Shown here: one piece after another, positions 15,383 through 22,890 of the stretch
Layout: the number at the start of each line of letters is the position of its first letter
How positions within the stretch are numbered: the stretch's first letter is position 1
Virus record (IMG/VR): IMGVR_UViG_3300018469_000007
Coordinates: 1 to 27,153 of that record
Direction: 5' to 3' (one strand)
Length of the DNA stretch: 27,153 nucleotides
From: a virus
Notes under the pieces: generated by a model
Told to the model about the DNA's origin: nothing
What the model saw: the letters and a program-made list of their open reading frames with translations, nothing else
Database searches by the model: none
Program-made: the position numbers and the translations under genes

Positions 15383-17718
15383 TGGGCATCAACGGCCTGC
15401 TCACCGACGTCCGCTGGGAGTGGACGGGTACTGAGCTCACCGCGGACCTGCTCGCCGGTGCGACCGTCCTGCCCGTTCTTGATCCCGAGTCCATCACGGA
15501 AGAGGAGTTTGTCTGGATCGCCGGGACCGGCCCCTACGAGATTATCGGGGTGGACGTGGACGCGGCCACCTTCACCATCACACCCGGACTCAGCATTGAC
15601 GTAGACAGCGGGACCGAGGTGGCTAACGACATTGGCGGTCAGCCGGGTCGGGCGTGGGTGTGTGAGGTCATTCTCGCCGACGCTGAGCGGCCTGTCGAGG
15701 TTCCACTTACCATCCACGATCTTGCCGTCATGCCCGAGGGCACCTACGACCCACCCGCCACCATCATCCTATCGGACGATCTTGAGAAGGTAGAGAATCT
15801 ACCCGGATCAATGCCGGTAATCTCGGGCGAGTACATCCCACCTGAGTCGCTGCCGACCCCAGAGATACCCGATCTCAGCGACGGCATCCCGCCCAGCGGC
15901 TCTCCGACTCCGGACGCGACTGGCGGGGTCGGCGTGCTGCACCTCCGCTGGAACGCGATTACCAATCACGACCCGGTGACCTACGACGTTCACGTCTCGA
16001 CCGTCAATGACTTCGCACCTGACAATGCCGACGTCTCTACAACCCGAGTGGCCTCCACCGACGCAACGGCGATCACGATCAAGACGCTTCCGGATGGGTC
16101 ACCACTGGCCTACGGCCCGGAAGGTTCACCGCTGCTCTACTACGTCAAGATCGTGGCCCGAGACGTCGATCCCGGATTTGCTCCGGCCAGCGCGCAGGAC
16201 TCGGCCTCTCTGTATCGAGTGAGCAACACGGAGATCAGTGCCTCCTATGCCTACTTCGGCTCGGTCTCGGCCACCCAGATCACCACCGGCACGCTTTCGG
16301 CAGAGGTCACATTGTCGGGTGTCGTGCAGACTGCCGATGCCGGTCAGCGTGCGGTGATGGACCCGCAGGGACTTCACCTGTTCGACCCGACCGGCCAGCC
16401 GATCGTGGACCTGCCGACCGACCCCAGCAAGTACGCGGAGTTCCGGGGCAAGGCGTCGATGAGCGACCTGACCACGGCGGCGCTGTCGATCAACCAATCG
16501 GCCTCGGTGGTTTCCGGCGCGACGGTGACGCTACAGGGGAACATCACTCCGCCGAGCCAAGGACCGTCGGTGGTGCTGGATCACGAGGTGGGCAGTGTCC
16601 CGATCTACCTGCCGAATCCCTACCCTGAACCGTGGACCCCGCTTGCGACCACGATGTACATCCGGGGAGCCTGCTGCGATGCCACCAACCTCTATCTCGC
16701 TACTGAGATCGGTCCAGTCGCCACTACCAGCAACGAGTGGGGACTGCACAAGATCCCGTTGAACACCACCGACGGCAGGCCGTCGCTCTCGACGCAGCCG
16801 ATGGACTACTCCTACACACAGTTCCGGGGGATCGCCCTGGACCGAGGAGTGGCCGACCGGCTGTGGAGGATCAGTGTTGATCCGTCATCGGTGAACTTCA
16901 AGATTCGGCGCTACACCACCACGGATCTCACCGCCGAGGGCTCCTCTTCCGAGTACACGACCCCGTGGTCATCTTCGGCCTACTACTGCCTCGGGATGGC
17001 CTCTGACCCCAGCGCGATCAACAGCGTGTGGGTCGGGCTGGTCTCGAAGACTTCGCCGTATAACGCCTACATCGGTCGGTTCACCACAGACGCAACTCCC
17101 CCCGCGTTCACTCTTTCCTCGGTGCTGGCCGCGCCGTGGCCGACCAACTCCTCACCCAACCTCCAGTCGGCATCGTTCCAGTTCGGGCGATTCGACTTCA
17201 CCGAAGACGGGGCGTACCGTGCGATCTTCGCCGTCAACGGCACCGCCTACGTGTGGACTTCCACTGTCGGTGCTCTTTCCGCGACCCGGAAGTCGACTGA
17301 GGACTTCTTGATGGGCTCTGACGGCGGGGTGGGTGGGCGCGACGGGTTCTTCTGGTGTCCCAACGACAACCCACCCAGCGGTGGCTTCCGGCAGATTCTC
17401 AGCGTCATCCCGATCAATCCGGCGGGCAGCCCCGAGACCAATCCGGCCCCGTGGAAGACGTTCACCAACATTCGGGGACCGTACACGTCGAGCGGACTTA
17501 TTGCCTACGACAATACGTGGTACGCGAGTTTCACGTGGCGTGATTCGCAGGGTACGATTCACGAGACTCCGGAGGGGAAGCGCACTCAGTTCACCATGCT
17601 GGCCCGACATCGAGTCAACCTATCGGTCCCGGTCGGGTTTCCCGGTACAGGCGGTATCGACGATCCAGACTCGGTTTCGTTCTATGCTGGCCCCAACATC
17701 AATGCAGTCCAGCCGTAG
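15382..17718 (+). CDS. Large minor tail protein with fibronectin-III-like and beta-helix regions
   Basis: 778 residues. The N-terminal ~75 residues form a small beta domain (ADLLAGATVLPVLDPESI). Residues ~185-285 resemble a fibronectin-III domain (VGVLHLRWNAI, TYDVHVSTVNDF, YYVKIVARD). These are followed by ISASYAYFGSVSATQITTG and ADAGQRAVMDPQGLHLFDPTG, a segment recurrent in actinophage tail-tip proteins and consistent with a trimeric beta structure. Residues ~400-700 look like a multi-bladed beta-propeller type sequence, with repeated aromatic strands such as YLATEIG, RLWRISVD, SVWVGLVS and YRAIFAVNG. This protein is a good candidate for the tail spike or receptor-contacting fibre. Domain borders are approximate. 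Confidence 0.6.
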   Translation: MGINGLLTDVRWEWTGTELTADLLAGATVLPVLDPESITEEEFVWIAGTGPYEIIGVDVDAATFTITPGLSIDVDSGTEVANDIGGQPGRAWVCEVILADAERPVEVPLTIHDLAVMPEGTYDPPATIILSDDLEKVENLPGSMPVISGEYIPPESLPTPEIPDLSDGIPPSGSPTPDATGGVGVLHLRWNAITNHDPVTYDVHVSTVNDFAPDNADVSTTRVASTDATAITIKTLPDGSPLAYGPEGSPLLYYVKIVARDVDPGFAPASAQDSASLYRVSNTEISASYAYFGSVSATQITTGTLSAEVTLSGVVQTADAGQRAVMDPQGLHLFDPTGQPIVDLPTDPSKYAEFRGKASMSDLTTAALSINQSASVVSGATVTLQGNITPPSQGPSVVLDHEVGSVPIYLPNPYPEPWTPLATTMYIRGACCDATNLYLATEIGPVATTSNEWGLHKIPLNTTDGRPSLSTQPMDYSYTQFRGIALDRGVADRLWRISVDPSSVNFKIRRYTTTDLTAEGSSSEYTTPWSSSAYYCLGMASDPSAINSVWVGLVSKTSPYNAYIGRFTTDATPPAFTLSSVLAAPWPTNSSPNLQSASFQFGRFDFTEDGAYRAIFAVNGTAYVWTSTVGALSATRKSTEDFLMGSDGGVGGRDGFFWCPNDNPPSGGFRQILSVIPINPAGSPETNPAPWKTFTNIRGPYTSSGLIAYDNTWYASFTWRDSQGTIHETPEGKRTQFTMLARHRVNLSVPVGFPGTGGIDDPDSVSFYAGPNINAVQP

Positions 17719-17731
17719 GGGGTGAACTGAT

Positions 17732-18457
17732 ATGCCCGGAGTTGCGCCGATCCGCTCCCAGATGTACCGGCAGGGAGGTATTCTTTCACCCGGTGTGACG
17801 TCAGTCACTCTGACCTCACTAGTGCAGCAGGGGACGGGCACCTACCCGAACTGGGATAACATCCCTCCTCCGGGCGGCACGGCTCTAGACTTCCCGACGG
17901 CGATCCCGGGCAAGATCGTCTCAGCATCGAAGCGGATGGATCAGACGCCGAGGGTGAACATCGACGGCGGCGGGGTGACCGGACACAACGTAGACGGGCT
18001 GCTGCCGCCTGGCTCGATGATAATGTTCGGCGGAATCACGGCTCCGCTGGGCTGGCTGCTCTGCGACGGCACCGCTATCTCTCGGGCCCTCTATCCCGAT
18101 CTCGCGGCTGCCCTCTGGGACGGCACGAAGTACGTCTACGGGAACGGTGACGGATCCACCACCTTCAACCTGCCGCCCTTCAACGATCGAGTGCCTCGGG
18201 GCAACACCCTGGTCCCCACGGGTGGTTCTGACACGGTGACGATGCCAGACCACACGCACGGGCTGGCGGCACACATTCATGGTCTCGGGGTAGCAACCTC
18301 GGCTGCTGTCCCCACAGGCACGGGCGGAGGCCAGCGACTCACGGGCGGCAACACGGGAATAGCAAGCCCCAATGAGACCACCGCAGTTATCGGCACCAAC
18401 CCGTCGATCGGCAACGTTCCGTCATTCGTCGGTGTGAGAATCATCATCAAGGTCTAG
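17732..18457 (+). CDS. Tail-tip protein with phage tail-collar domain
   Basis: 241 residues, start at 17732 with an AGGGGG ribosome site. Residues 92-156 carry a textbook tail-collar domain: PPGSMIMFGG, PLGWLLCDG, YPDLAAALW, YGNGDGSTTFNLPPFNDRVPRG. Behind it are HTHG (174-177) and HIHG (181-184), which resemble the metal-coordinating His-x-His motifs of T4 gp12-type short fibres, followed by a glycine/threonine-rich C-terminus ending in VGVRIIIKV. Such proteins form trimeric receptor-binding or fibre-base structures. The N-terminal 90 residues are an attachment segment of unknown type. Confidence 0.82.
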   Translation: MPGVAPIRSQMYRQGGILSPGVTSVTLTSLVQQGTGTYPNWDNIPPPGGTALDFPTAIPGKIVSASKRMDQTPRVNIDGGGVTGHNVDGLLPPGSMIMFGGITAPLGWLLCDGTAISRALYPDLAAALWDGTKYVYGNGDGSTTFNLPPFNDRVPRGNTLVPTGGSDTVTMPDHTHGLAAHIHGLGVATSAAVPTGTGGGQRLTGGNTGIASPNETTAVIGTNPSIGNVPSFVGVRIIIKV

Positions 18458-18466
18458 GAGGCCACC

Positions 18467-18760
18467 ATGTCATACCAGTCGATCACCGAGATGGCCGGGA
18501 GTCAGTCGCTCAAGGCACGGATCATCGCGGCTGCCGCGCAGGAAGGACGTGAGGACCCACAGCCGTGGGTAGAGCAGCGGATCTGGATCATCGTTTCGCA
18601 TGACGACGAATGGGCGGCTCGCTGGGATGATGCCAATTTCAACTACAACCTGACGTTCAACCCGGACACCGGGATGCGTCCCGACGTGATCACCGACGCG
18701 CTGATTCTGTCCGCGGTGCAGGAGATCATGGCAGAGGAAGTGGATCCGGGGTCCACGTGA
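18467..18760 (+). CDS. Small conserved-type phage protein, unknown function
   Basis: 97 residues with a strong AGGAGG site 6 bases before the ATG. The sequence (ITEMAGSQSLKARIIAAAAQEG, WIIVSHDDEWAARWDDA, NPDTGMRPDVITDALILSAVQEIM) has a helix-loop-helix character and resembles small proteins that often follow the tail-fibre genes of actinophages. No enzymatic motif or membrane segment is present. It overlaps the next gene by 4 bases (GTGA). It could be a fibre-assembly factor or a tail-tip accessory; nothing in the sequence decides this. Confidence 0.6.
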   Translation: MSYQSITEMAGSQSLKARIIAAAAQEGREDPQPWVEQRIWIIVSHDDEWAARWDDANFNYNLTFNPDTGMRPDVITDALILSAVQEIMAEEVDPGST

Positions 18761-19056
18761 TTCAGCCGCTCCCGAAGCCGCGACTGCGAGATCGTTCCAC
18801 CGGCGACCTGCTGGTGTTGATCGTCGCGGGCACCGTCTGTGGGATCACCATCGGCGTTACGGCCAGTCTGGTTGTCGGCAATCTGATCAACCCGAACTCC
18901 GACCAGTCCGGCCCAGCGTCGGCCATTGGGGACGTGGTGAACACCCTGATCGGTCTGCTCGCGGGGTTTCTGGCGGGACGCAGCGACACGGCGTTGACGG
19001 TGAGCAAGACTGAGACACGGGTACGCGAGGAGGAGCGGAAGAAGAACGGCGGATGA
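18757..19056 (+). CDS. Small two-helix membrane protein (holin candidate)
   Basis: 99 residues starting with GTG at 18757 inside the preceding stop (GTGA). There are two hydrophobic segments, at about residues 18-44 ([24 protein letters not shown]) and 58-74 ([15 protein letters not shown]), and a highly charged C-terminal tail ([14 protein letters not shown]). Size, two membrane segments and a charged end are the general holin layout. It lies about 2 kb upstream of the more typical holin next to the endolysins, so it may instead be an antiholin or another envelope protein. It overlaps the collagen-like gene by ATGA. Confidence 0.55.
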   Translation: MIQPLPKPRLRDRSTGDLLVLIVAGTVCGITIGVTASLVVGNLINPNSDQSGPASAIGDVVNTLIGLLAGFLAGRSDTALTVSKTETRVREEERKKNGG

Positions 19057-19544
19057 TCAGGGCCATCCTCGGTCTGGTGCTGGCCGGGGCGCTGATGACA
19101 GGGGCGCTGGTGAACGCCGCCTTTGGACCGTTTCTACTAGAGCCCGCAACCGTCTCAGATGAGAATCCACCCCCCGAGATCGTGGAGACGCCGGGACCGC
19201 CCGGCCCACAGGGGCCGCAAGGAGAACAGGGTAAGACTGGCCCTCCCGGTCCTCAAGGGCTTCCTGGTGTTGACGGCAGGGACGGTGCTGATGGGAGTGA
19301 CGGTGCTCCTGGCGCTCCTGGGAGCAGTGGTCCTCCTGGTAGGACTGGTCTTCGTGGTGCTCCTGGTGATGATGGTGTAGACGGTAAGCGAGGTAAGCCC
19401 GGACCGAAGGGTCTTCCGGGCGCAGATGCGCCGACGCCGGTCCCCGGTGATCTGAACTGCCCGCCGACGTTCACCGCGCAGGAGGTCACATTCAACTCCC
19501 CTGGAGGACAACTCTCCCTGTTCGTTTGCGTGGGACCCCCATGA
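19053..19544 (+). CDS. Membrane-anchored or secreted collagen-like protein
   Basis: 163 residues. Residues ~4-24 are a hydrophobic N-terminal segment ([20 protein letters not shown]) acting as signal peptide or anchor. A proline/glutamate linker is followed by 26 uninterrupted Gly-X-Y triplets (residues 48-125, coding bases 19194-19427), rich in Pro, Asp, Lys and Gln as in bacterial collagens. A short C-terminal domain has two cysteines (NCPP and FVCV) and could serve as a trimerisation knob. Phage collagen repeats are usually in tail fibres; here the N-terminal hydrophobic segment and the lysis-region location suggest export to the host envelope instead. Start and stop overlap or abut neighbours in an operon-like way. 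Confidence 0.75.
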   Translation: MIRAILGLVLAGALMTGALVNAAFGPFLLEPATVSDENPPPEIVETPGPPGPQGPQGEQGKTGPPGPQGLPGVDGRDGADGSDGAPGAPGSSGPPGRTGLRGAPGDDGVDGKRGKPGPKGLPGADAPTPVPGDLNCPPTFTAQEVTFNSPGGQLSLFVCVGPP

Positions 19545-19557
19545 CGACTAGCACGCC

Positions 19558-19566
19558 TGCTATGGT
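19558..19566 (+). promoter_or_regulatory. Candidate extended -10 promoter
   Basis: TGCTATGGT in the 54-base gap before the small acidic gene. It differs by one base from the string at 8207-8215. A transcript starting near 19573 would reach the GGAGG ribosome site at 19587-19591. No -35 box is seen. Confidence 0.3.
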
Positions 19567-19598
19567 GAGTCACCAGGACGATATGTGGAGGTGGCGGA

Positions 19599-19691
19599 AT
19601 GAGTGAGCAGACTCCCGAGTACGATCCCGAGTTGGACGACCCGGACGACGACACCACCGGGTACGAAGAGCCGGAAGACACGTCTCCATGA
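19599..19691 (+). CDS. 30-residue acidic peptide
   Basis: The ATG at 19599 is preceded by a perfect GGAGG at 7 bases' distance. The product is MSEQTPEYDPELDDPDDDTT and a GYEEPEDTSP tail, with roughly half of its residues Asp, Glu or Pro and no basic residues. It is disordered by composition. Its TGA overlaps the ATG of the nuclease-fold gene (ATGA), so it could serve mainly to couple translation, or act as an acidic inhibitor or mimic of DNA for the nuclease encoded next. Both ideas are inference. Confidence 0.5.
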   Translation: MSEQTPEYDPELDDPDDDTTGYEEPEDTSP

Positions 19692-20401
19692 AGACGCCCT
19701 CGTTGAAGCGTCACCCCGAGGTGATCGTCTCGTTCAACGCCGAGGTAGGACGTGGCGGGAAGGCGGCGGTGCATAGCATTCGAGGCATCATCGAGGACCA
19801 CCCTCGGGTGAGCGTGATCGCGCTCCAGGAGTCCGAGGGCTACGTGGACGATCTGCGTCAGACGTTCAAGGGTTGGAAGACCTACGCCAAGGCTGGCTGG
19901 CCCGAGTCCGACAACTGCCCGATCATGGTCAAGCGATCCGAGTACACCCCACGAACGCGGTACGGCAAGACCTGGGGAACCCTCAAGTGCAACCGTACCT
20001 GGATCGGCCCAAAGGCCGGACTCAAGCATCCGGGGCGGACCTGGACCTGGGTGAAGGTGGGTAGTGTCTACGTGCTCAGCCTGCACCGGGTCTGGGGCGG
20101 TGAGCGGGACTTCAAGGGCAACGGCGCGGCGTATGCGGAGGAAGCCCGGAAACTCACAGAGTGGATCCGGGAGCATCAGCCCTGCGTGGTCTTCGGGGAC
20201 ACGAACTGCGGCTTCTACGAGAAGCATGACAACTCGATGCGCGACATTCGGGAGGCCGTGAACGGACTGTTGATCGCGGATGATAACGAGCCTGGTATCG
20301 ACTACGCGCTGACCAAGCGGGTCACCGGGGTAGTCCGGCGCACCAAGACCTACGGCTCGGACCACAAGGCGGCGGTACTGAACGGGATTGAGGTTCGCTG
20401 A
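19688..20401 (+). CDS. Endonuclease/exonuclease/phosphatase-fold enzyme
   Basis: 237 residues with the full signature of the EEP (DNase I-like) superfamily: SFNAEV with Asn17, VIALQESEGY with the metal-binding Glu48, FGDTN with Asp170 and Asn172, IDYAL with Asp204, and the terminal SDH (Asp224, His225). All main catalytic positions are kept, so an active metal-dependent phosphodiesterase or phosphatase is expected. There is no signal peptide, so it acts in the host cytoplasm. Substrate is not shown by the sequence: host DNA, RNA or a phospholipid/nucleotide are possible. It is embedded in the lysis cassette, overlapping genes on both sides. Confidence 0.82.
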   Translation: MKTPSLKRHPEVIVSFNAEVGRGGKAAVHSIRGIIEDHPRVSVIALQESEGYVDDLRQTFKGWKTYAKAGWPESDNCPIMVKRSEYTPRTRYGKTWGTLKCNRTWIGPKAGLKHPGRTWTWVKVGSVYVLSLHRVWGGERDFKGNGAAYAEEARKLTEWIREHQPCVVFGDTNCGFYEKHDNSMRDIREAVNGLLIADDNEPGIDYALTKRVTGVVRRTKTYGSDHKAAVLNGIEVR

Positions 20402-20640
20402 TGAGGACGTTTCGGCTGGTTCGTGACGTGGATGTCACCGGCATCTCGGGCACCGGCTTCGTCGCGGAGGGTGTGGAGTTCGACGACGGCACGGTCGCGA
20501 TGCGGTGGGAAGGCCCGATCCAACAGCCGTGGGGCCTGATCGAGCCCACTACTGTCCTCCACCCCAACATCGCCAACGTCGAGCATCTTCACGGCCACAA
20601 CGGACAGACACACATCGAATGGGAGAACCCCGATGAGTAA
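20401..20640 (+). CDS. Small beta-rich protein, unknown function
   Basis: 79 residues; the ATG shares one base with the stop of the nuclease-fold gene. The sequence (RLVRDVDVTGISGTGFVAEGVEFDDGTVAMRW and VEHLHGHNG) resembles small conserved proteins of actinobacterial phages with a compact beta fold and a His-rich LHGHNG turn. No catalytic motif is clear. It overlaps the M23 peptidase gene by 8 bases, so the two are probably co-translated. Confidence 0.6.
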   Translation: MRTFRLVRDVDVTGISGTGFVAEGVEFDDGTVAMRWEGPIQQPWGLIEPTTVLHPNIANVEHLHGHNGQTHIEWENPDE

Positions 20641-21031
20641 CCCGATCCCGCCGTATCGGATCACCACACCCTTCGGGAAGCGTGGCTCCTGGGCGGCGGG
20701 TTATCACACCGGCGACGACTACTCCACGAACGGCAAGATCGGTGTCCCGGTCAAGGCGTCTCGTGGCGGCACGGTGTCCAGCACGGGCAATCAGTGGGGC
20801 GCGTCCTACGGCCTCCATGTGGTGATCAGCCACCCGAGGGCTGGTATCCGGGTCGGCTACTGTCATCTGTCTCGAATCAAGGTCAAGGCCGGTCAGCGGG
20901 TGAAGAAGGGCCAGATCATCGGCTACTCGGGCAACACCGGGAACTCCACCGGCCCGCACCTGCACTACGAAGAGCGCCGGTCGCCGTTCGGCTACTGGAA
21001 CCACCGTAAGCCTGTCTTCAACAGGGAGTGA
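20633..21031 (+). CDS. M23-family (LytM-type) peptidase, cell-wall lysin
   Basis: 132 residues, essentially a bare M23 catalytic domain. The zinc ligands are visible: His25 and Asp29 (GYHTGDDY), and His111 in PHLHYE, with His78 (YCHLS) and His109 as the catalytic pair. A glycine-rich lead (TPFGKRGSW) and VKASRGGTV and VKKGQIIGYSGNTG strands complete the fold. It has no signal peptide or cell-wall binding domain, so release would rely on the neighbouring holin. M23 enzymes cut peptide cross-bridges of peptidoglycan. A role in virion entry is possible but its place next to a holin argues for lysis. Confidence 0.88.
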   Translation: MSNPIPPYRITTPFGKRGSWAAGYHTGDDYSTNGKIGVPVKASRGGTVSSTGNQWGASYGLHVVISHPRAGIRVGYCHLSRIKVKAGQRVKKGQIIGYSGNTGNSTGPHLHYEERRSPFGYWNHRKPVFNRE

Positions 21032-21033
21032 TC

Positions 21034-21246
21034 ATGGCAAATCCGTTCCAGGGCAACGTGTTGCGAAACGAGCCCGTCCTGATCCAGAGTCTCGTACAGG
21101 TCATCCTCGGCCTGTTCCTCGCCTTCGGTGTGAACATCAGCAACGAGGCAGTCGGCGCGATCATGGCGGCCACCGCCGTAGTCTTGGCGATTCTGACCCG
21201 GATGTTCGTCACCCCGGTCGCTCCGACCCAACCGACGAGCGACTAG
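21034..21246 (+). CDS. Holin
   Basis: 70 residues from the ATG at 21034, chosen because AGGGAG lies 5 bases upstream; a GTG at 21028 would add two residues and overlap the previous stop. There are two membrane segments, about residues 17-33 (IQSLVQVILGLFLAFGV) and 38-58 (AVGAIMAATAVVLAILTRMFV), with a short polar N-terminus and a TQPTSD tail. This is the usual small actinophage holin layout. It sits between the two peptidoglycan peptidases and ends directly before the next ATG, so it most likely forms the inner-membrane hole that releases them. Confidence 0.75.
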   Translation: MANPFQGNVLRNEPVLIQSLVQVILGLFLAFGVNISNEAVGAIMAATAVVLAILTRMFVTPVAPTQPTSD

Positions 21247-21786
21247 ATGGCTACCTCTCAGAACGGCTACGTGGTTCTGGACGGTGACACCGATGGCCGA
21301 CAGCCTCGGTGCCGGTCCTGGAAGATCCCCACCGTGGACCGGAGACTAAAGCTCCGAGACGGATCGGCAGGCTTCCTGCTCGTTCACATGGCGATGTGGT
21401 TCGACCAGACCATCGAGCGGCTGGATGCGAAGGAGCAGTACGACGACTGGGCCTGGGCAGCCCGGCCGATTCGGGGCAGTACCTTGATCAGCAACCATGC
21501 CTCGGGCACCGCGATGGACCTGAACGCCACCAAACACCCGATGGGTGTGAAGACCAGCGCCACCTTCACCCAGAAGGAGATCACCGCGATCCATCGGCGG
21601 TTGGAGTTCTACAACCACTGCATCCGCTGGGGTGGGGACTACCAGAATCGGCCCGACGCCATGCACTTCGAGATCAACAAGCCACTGGCTGCGGTAGAGC
21701 GACGCGCCAAGGCGCTCGCCTCGGCCGGTCGCGGAAAGGCGATCTGCGAGGCTAATCCTGGCGCACGGGCGTTCATCTTTGCCTAG
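21247..21786 (+). CDS. M15-family peptidase, endolysin
   Basis: 179 residues beginning immediately after the holin stop. The M15 (VanY/L-Ala-D-Glu peptidase-like) zinc motif is intact: His84 and Asp91 in SNHASGTAMDLN and His140 in DAMHFEI, with WGGDY preceding it. The N-terminal 40 residues may be a short substrate-contacting arm, and the C-terminal 30 are basic and alanine-rich. There is no signal peptide. It is the second cell-wall peptidase of the cassette and would cut stem peptides at a site different from the M23 enzyme. It is the last gene of the plus-strand block. Confidence 0.88.
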   Translation: MATSQNGYVVLDGDTDGRQPRCRSWKIPTVDRRLKLRDGSAGFLLVHMAMWFDQTIERLDAKEQYDDWAWAARPIRGSTLISNHASGTAMDLNATKHPMGVKTSATFTQKEITAIHRRLEFYNHCIRWGGDYQNRPDAMHFEINKPLAAVERRAKALASAGRGKAICEANPGARAFIFA

Positions 21787-21928
21787 AATGCTGTCAGAGG
21801 CCCCTCTGACGGTCGCGGGGCTGGCGGGTGGGTAGTTGGCCCACTTACCAGCCCCGCGAGCGTCTGAGAGGCCTCTGAGGGCTTCTGACAGCATCCTGCG
21901 GGGTTGTGCCACCCGGCAGGCGCAGCCG
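21787..21928. terminator. Large bidirectional hairpin between convergent gene blocks
   Basis: A 142-base gap between the tail-to-tail genes. ATGCTGTCAGA (21788-21798) pairs with TCTGACAGCAT (21884-21894). CGCGGGGCTGG (21814-21824) pairs exactly with CCAGCCCCGCG (21848-21858). GTGGG (21828-21832) pairs with CCCAC (21840-21844). The right arm carries an additional ~10 bases made of the dispersed repeat. There is no T run, but strength and location suit a factor-assisted or RNase-protective bidirectional terminator. Confidence 0.7.
21861..21905 (+). repeat. Dispersed repeat, copy 2 (in the right arm of the convergent hairpin)
   Basis: Three tandem units, TCTGAGAGGCC, TCTGAGGGCT and TCTGACAGCA, then TCCTGCGGGG. 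The segment CTGAGGGCTTCTGA..GCATCCTG is nearly identical to copy 1. This copy is the reason why the two arms of the hairpin differ in length. Confidence 0.7.
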
Positions 21929-22198
21929 CTACGCCGTGAGGGGCACTTCCTGGTTCTCCACCTTGACGTAGGTGTCGAGGTAGGCGACACCCTTCTCTCG
22001 GTTGAAAGTCACCTCGTAGTACCGCCCGTCGGGCAGGTCGGTAGAGCAGAGCGCCTTCCAGTTGCCGAGCACGTACACGAACCAGACGACGTAGACCGTC
22101 CCCTCCGTGACCTTGGACACGATGTCCTTCGCCAACTCGGGGTACGTCTGTCCCTCGTCGTCGGTGGAGAACGGGATGCCCTTCAGGTTGTCCGCCAT
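21929..22198 (-). CDS. Small protein of unknown function
   Basis: 89 residues from the ATG at 22198 (reverse strand), chosen because AAGGAG precedes it; the open frame extends upstream into the neighbouring gene without a ribosome site. The sequence has an N-terminal acidic helix (YPELAKDIVSKV), an aromatic strand (TVYVVWFVYVLGNWKALCS), and GRYYEVTFNREKGVAYLDTYVK strands, suggesting a small alpha/beta domain. No family recognised. It is the last gene of the minus-strand block, 2 bases after the Stealth-like glycosyltransferase, and so likely co-expressed with it. Confidence 0.6.
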   Translation of the reverse strand: MADNLKGIPFSTDDEGQTYPELAKDIVSKVTEGTVYVVWFVYVLGNWKALCSTDLPDGRYYEVTFNREKGVAYLDTYVKVENQEVPLTA

Positions 22199-22200
22199 GA

Positions 22201-22890
22201 TTACTCCTTCTCGTAGATGGATGCGTCGGGGAACAGGTAGCGCAGCACCGGCTCGACACTGCGCCGGAACGAGTCGGGTGACGAGGACAGCCACGGGCCA
22301 CGCGGGAATGGATCCATCCGGCGCAGCATCTTCGGGTCGACCCACTCTTCGCCACCGAGGTCGGTCATGACGCCGTACAGGGTTCTCAGGTGGAAGTGCT
22401 GCGCGGACTCCTTGTTCGCCAGTTCGATCGCTTCCAGCATCTCAGCCTTGTGGACGATCAGTGGCATGTGGATGGAGTACGACAGCGCCCCCTCCAGCAT
22501 CCCCAGCCTATCGAGCAGGGCGGCGGTCTGTTTGAGTCCCTTCGCCCACGGGGTACGGTGCGCCTTCATCTTCTCCACGTGATCGACCAGTAGTCCGCGG
22601 TGGTATGTCCCTACGGTGCCGATCTCCCGCATCGCGTAGAAGTCGTCGTTCCAGAGCATGAAGGGGTCGCTCACCTCCGGCGTCTTGCACGCTGCCGTGA
22701 TGTGACCTCGGGAGGAGCGGGCCGGGGTGTTGTCCTGCCTCCGTTTGTGATGCGTGACCGTACCCGTGTTCAGCCACGTCGGCGCGCCACCGAACACCCA
22801 GACGCGGGCGTGGTCGACGTTGGGCAACGTACGGAGGGAGTACCGCAGTTCGGGGTTCTCCCCGTCTCGGCATACGTAGACAGCGTCCAT
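22201..22890 (-). CDS. Stealth-like glycosyltransferase/sugar-phosphate transferase
   Basis: 229 residues from the ATG at 22890, which overlaps the preceding stop (TGATG); a GTG one codon earlier is the alternative. The N-terminus DAVYVCRDGENPELRYSLRT followed by ARVWVFGG resembles the first conserved block of Stealth-type proteins. FMLWNDDFYAM with an Asn-Asp-Asp at 81-83 resembles the metal/nucleotide-sugar binding block. A downstream histidine (SIHMPLIVHK) fits the third block. Such enzymes transfer hexose or hexose-1-phosphate groups. In this phage the acceptor may be modified DNA, a virion protein or the host surface. The fold class is moderately certain; the substrate is unknown. Confidence 0.6.
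   Translation of the reverse strand: MDAVYVCRDGENPELRYSLRTLPNVDHARVWVFGGAPTWLNTGTVTHHKRRQDNTPARSSRGHITAACKTPEVSDPFMLWNDDFYAMREIGTVGTYHRGLLVDHVEKMKAHRTPWAKGLKQTAALLDRLGMLEGALSYSIHMPLIVHKAEMLEAIELANKESAQHFHLRTLYGVMTDLGGEEWVDPKMLRRMDPFPRGPWLSSSPDSFRRSVEPVLRYLFPDASIYEKE

Noticed and set aside
19526-19566. Standard -35/-10 promoter (TTGCGT with TATGGT)
   Set aside because: The spacing is about 29 bases, too long for a normal promoter; only the extended -10 string is kept as a weak candidate.
21836-22216. Plus-strand frame running through the convergent hairpin
   Set aside because: It covers the inverted repeat and the antisense of a better supported minus-strand gene; no ribosome site.
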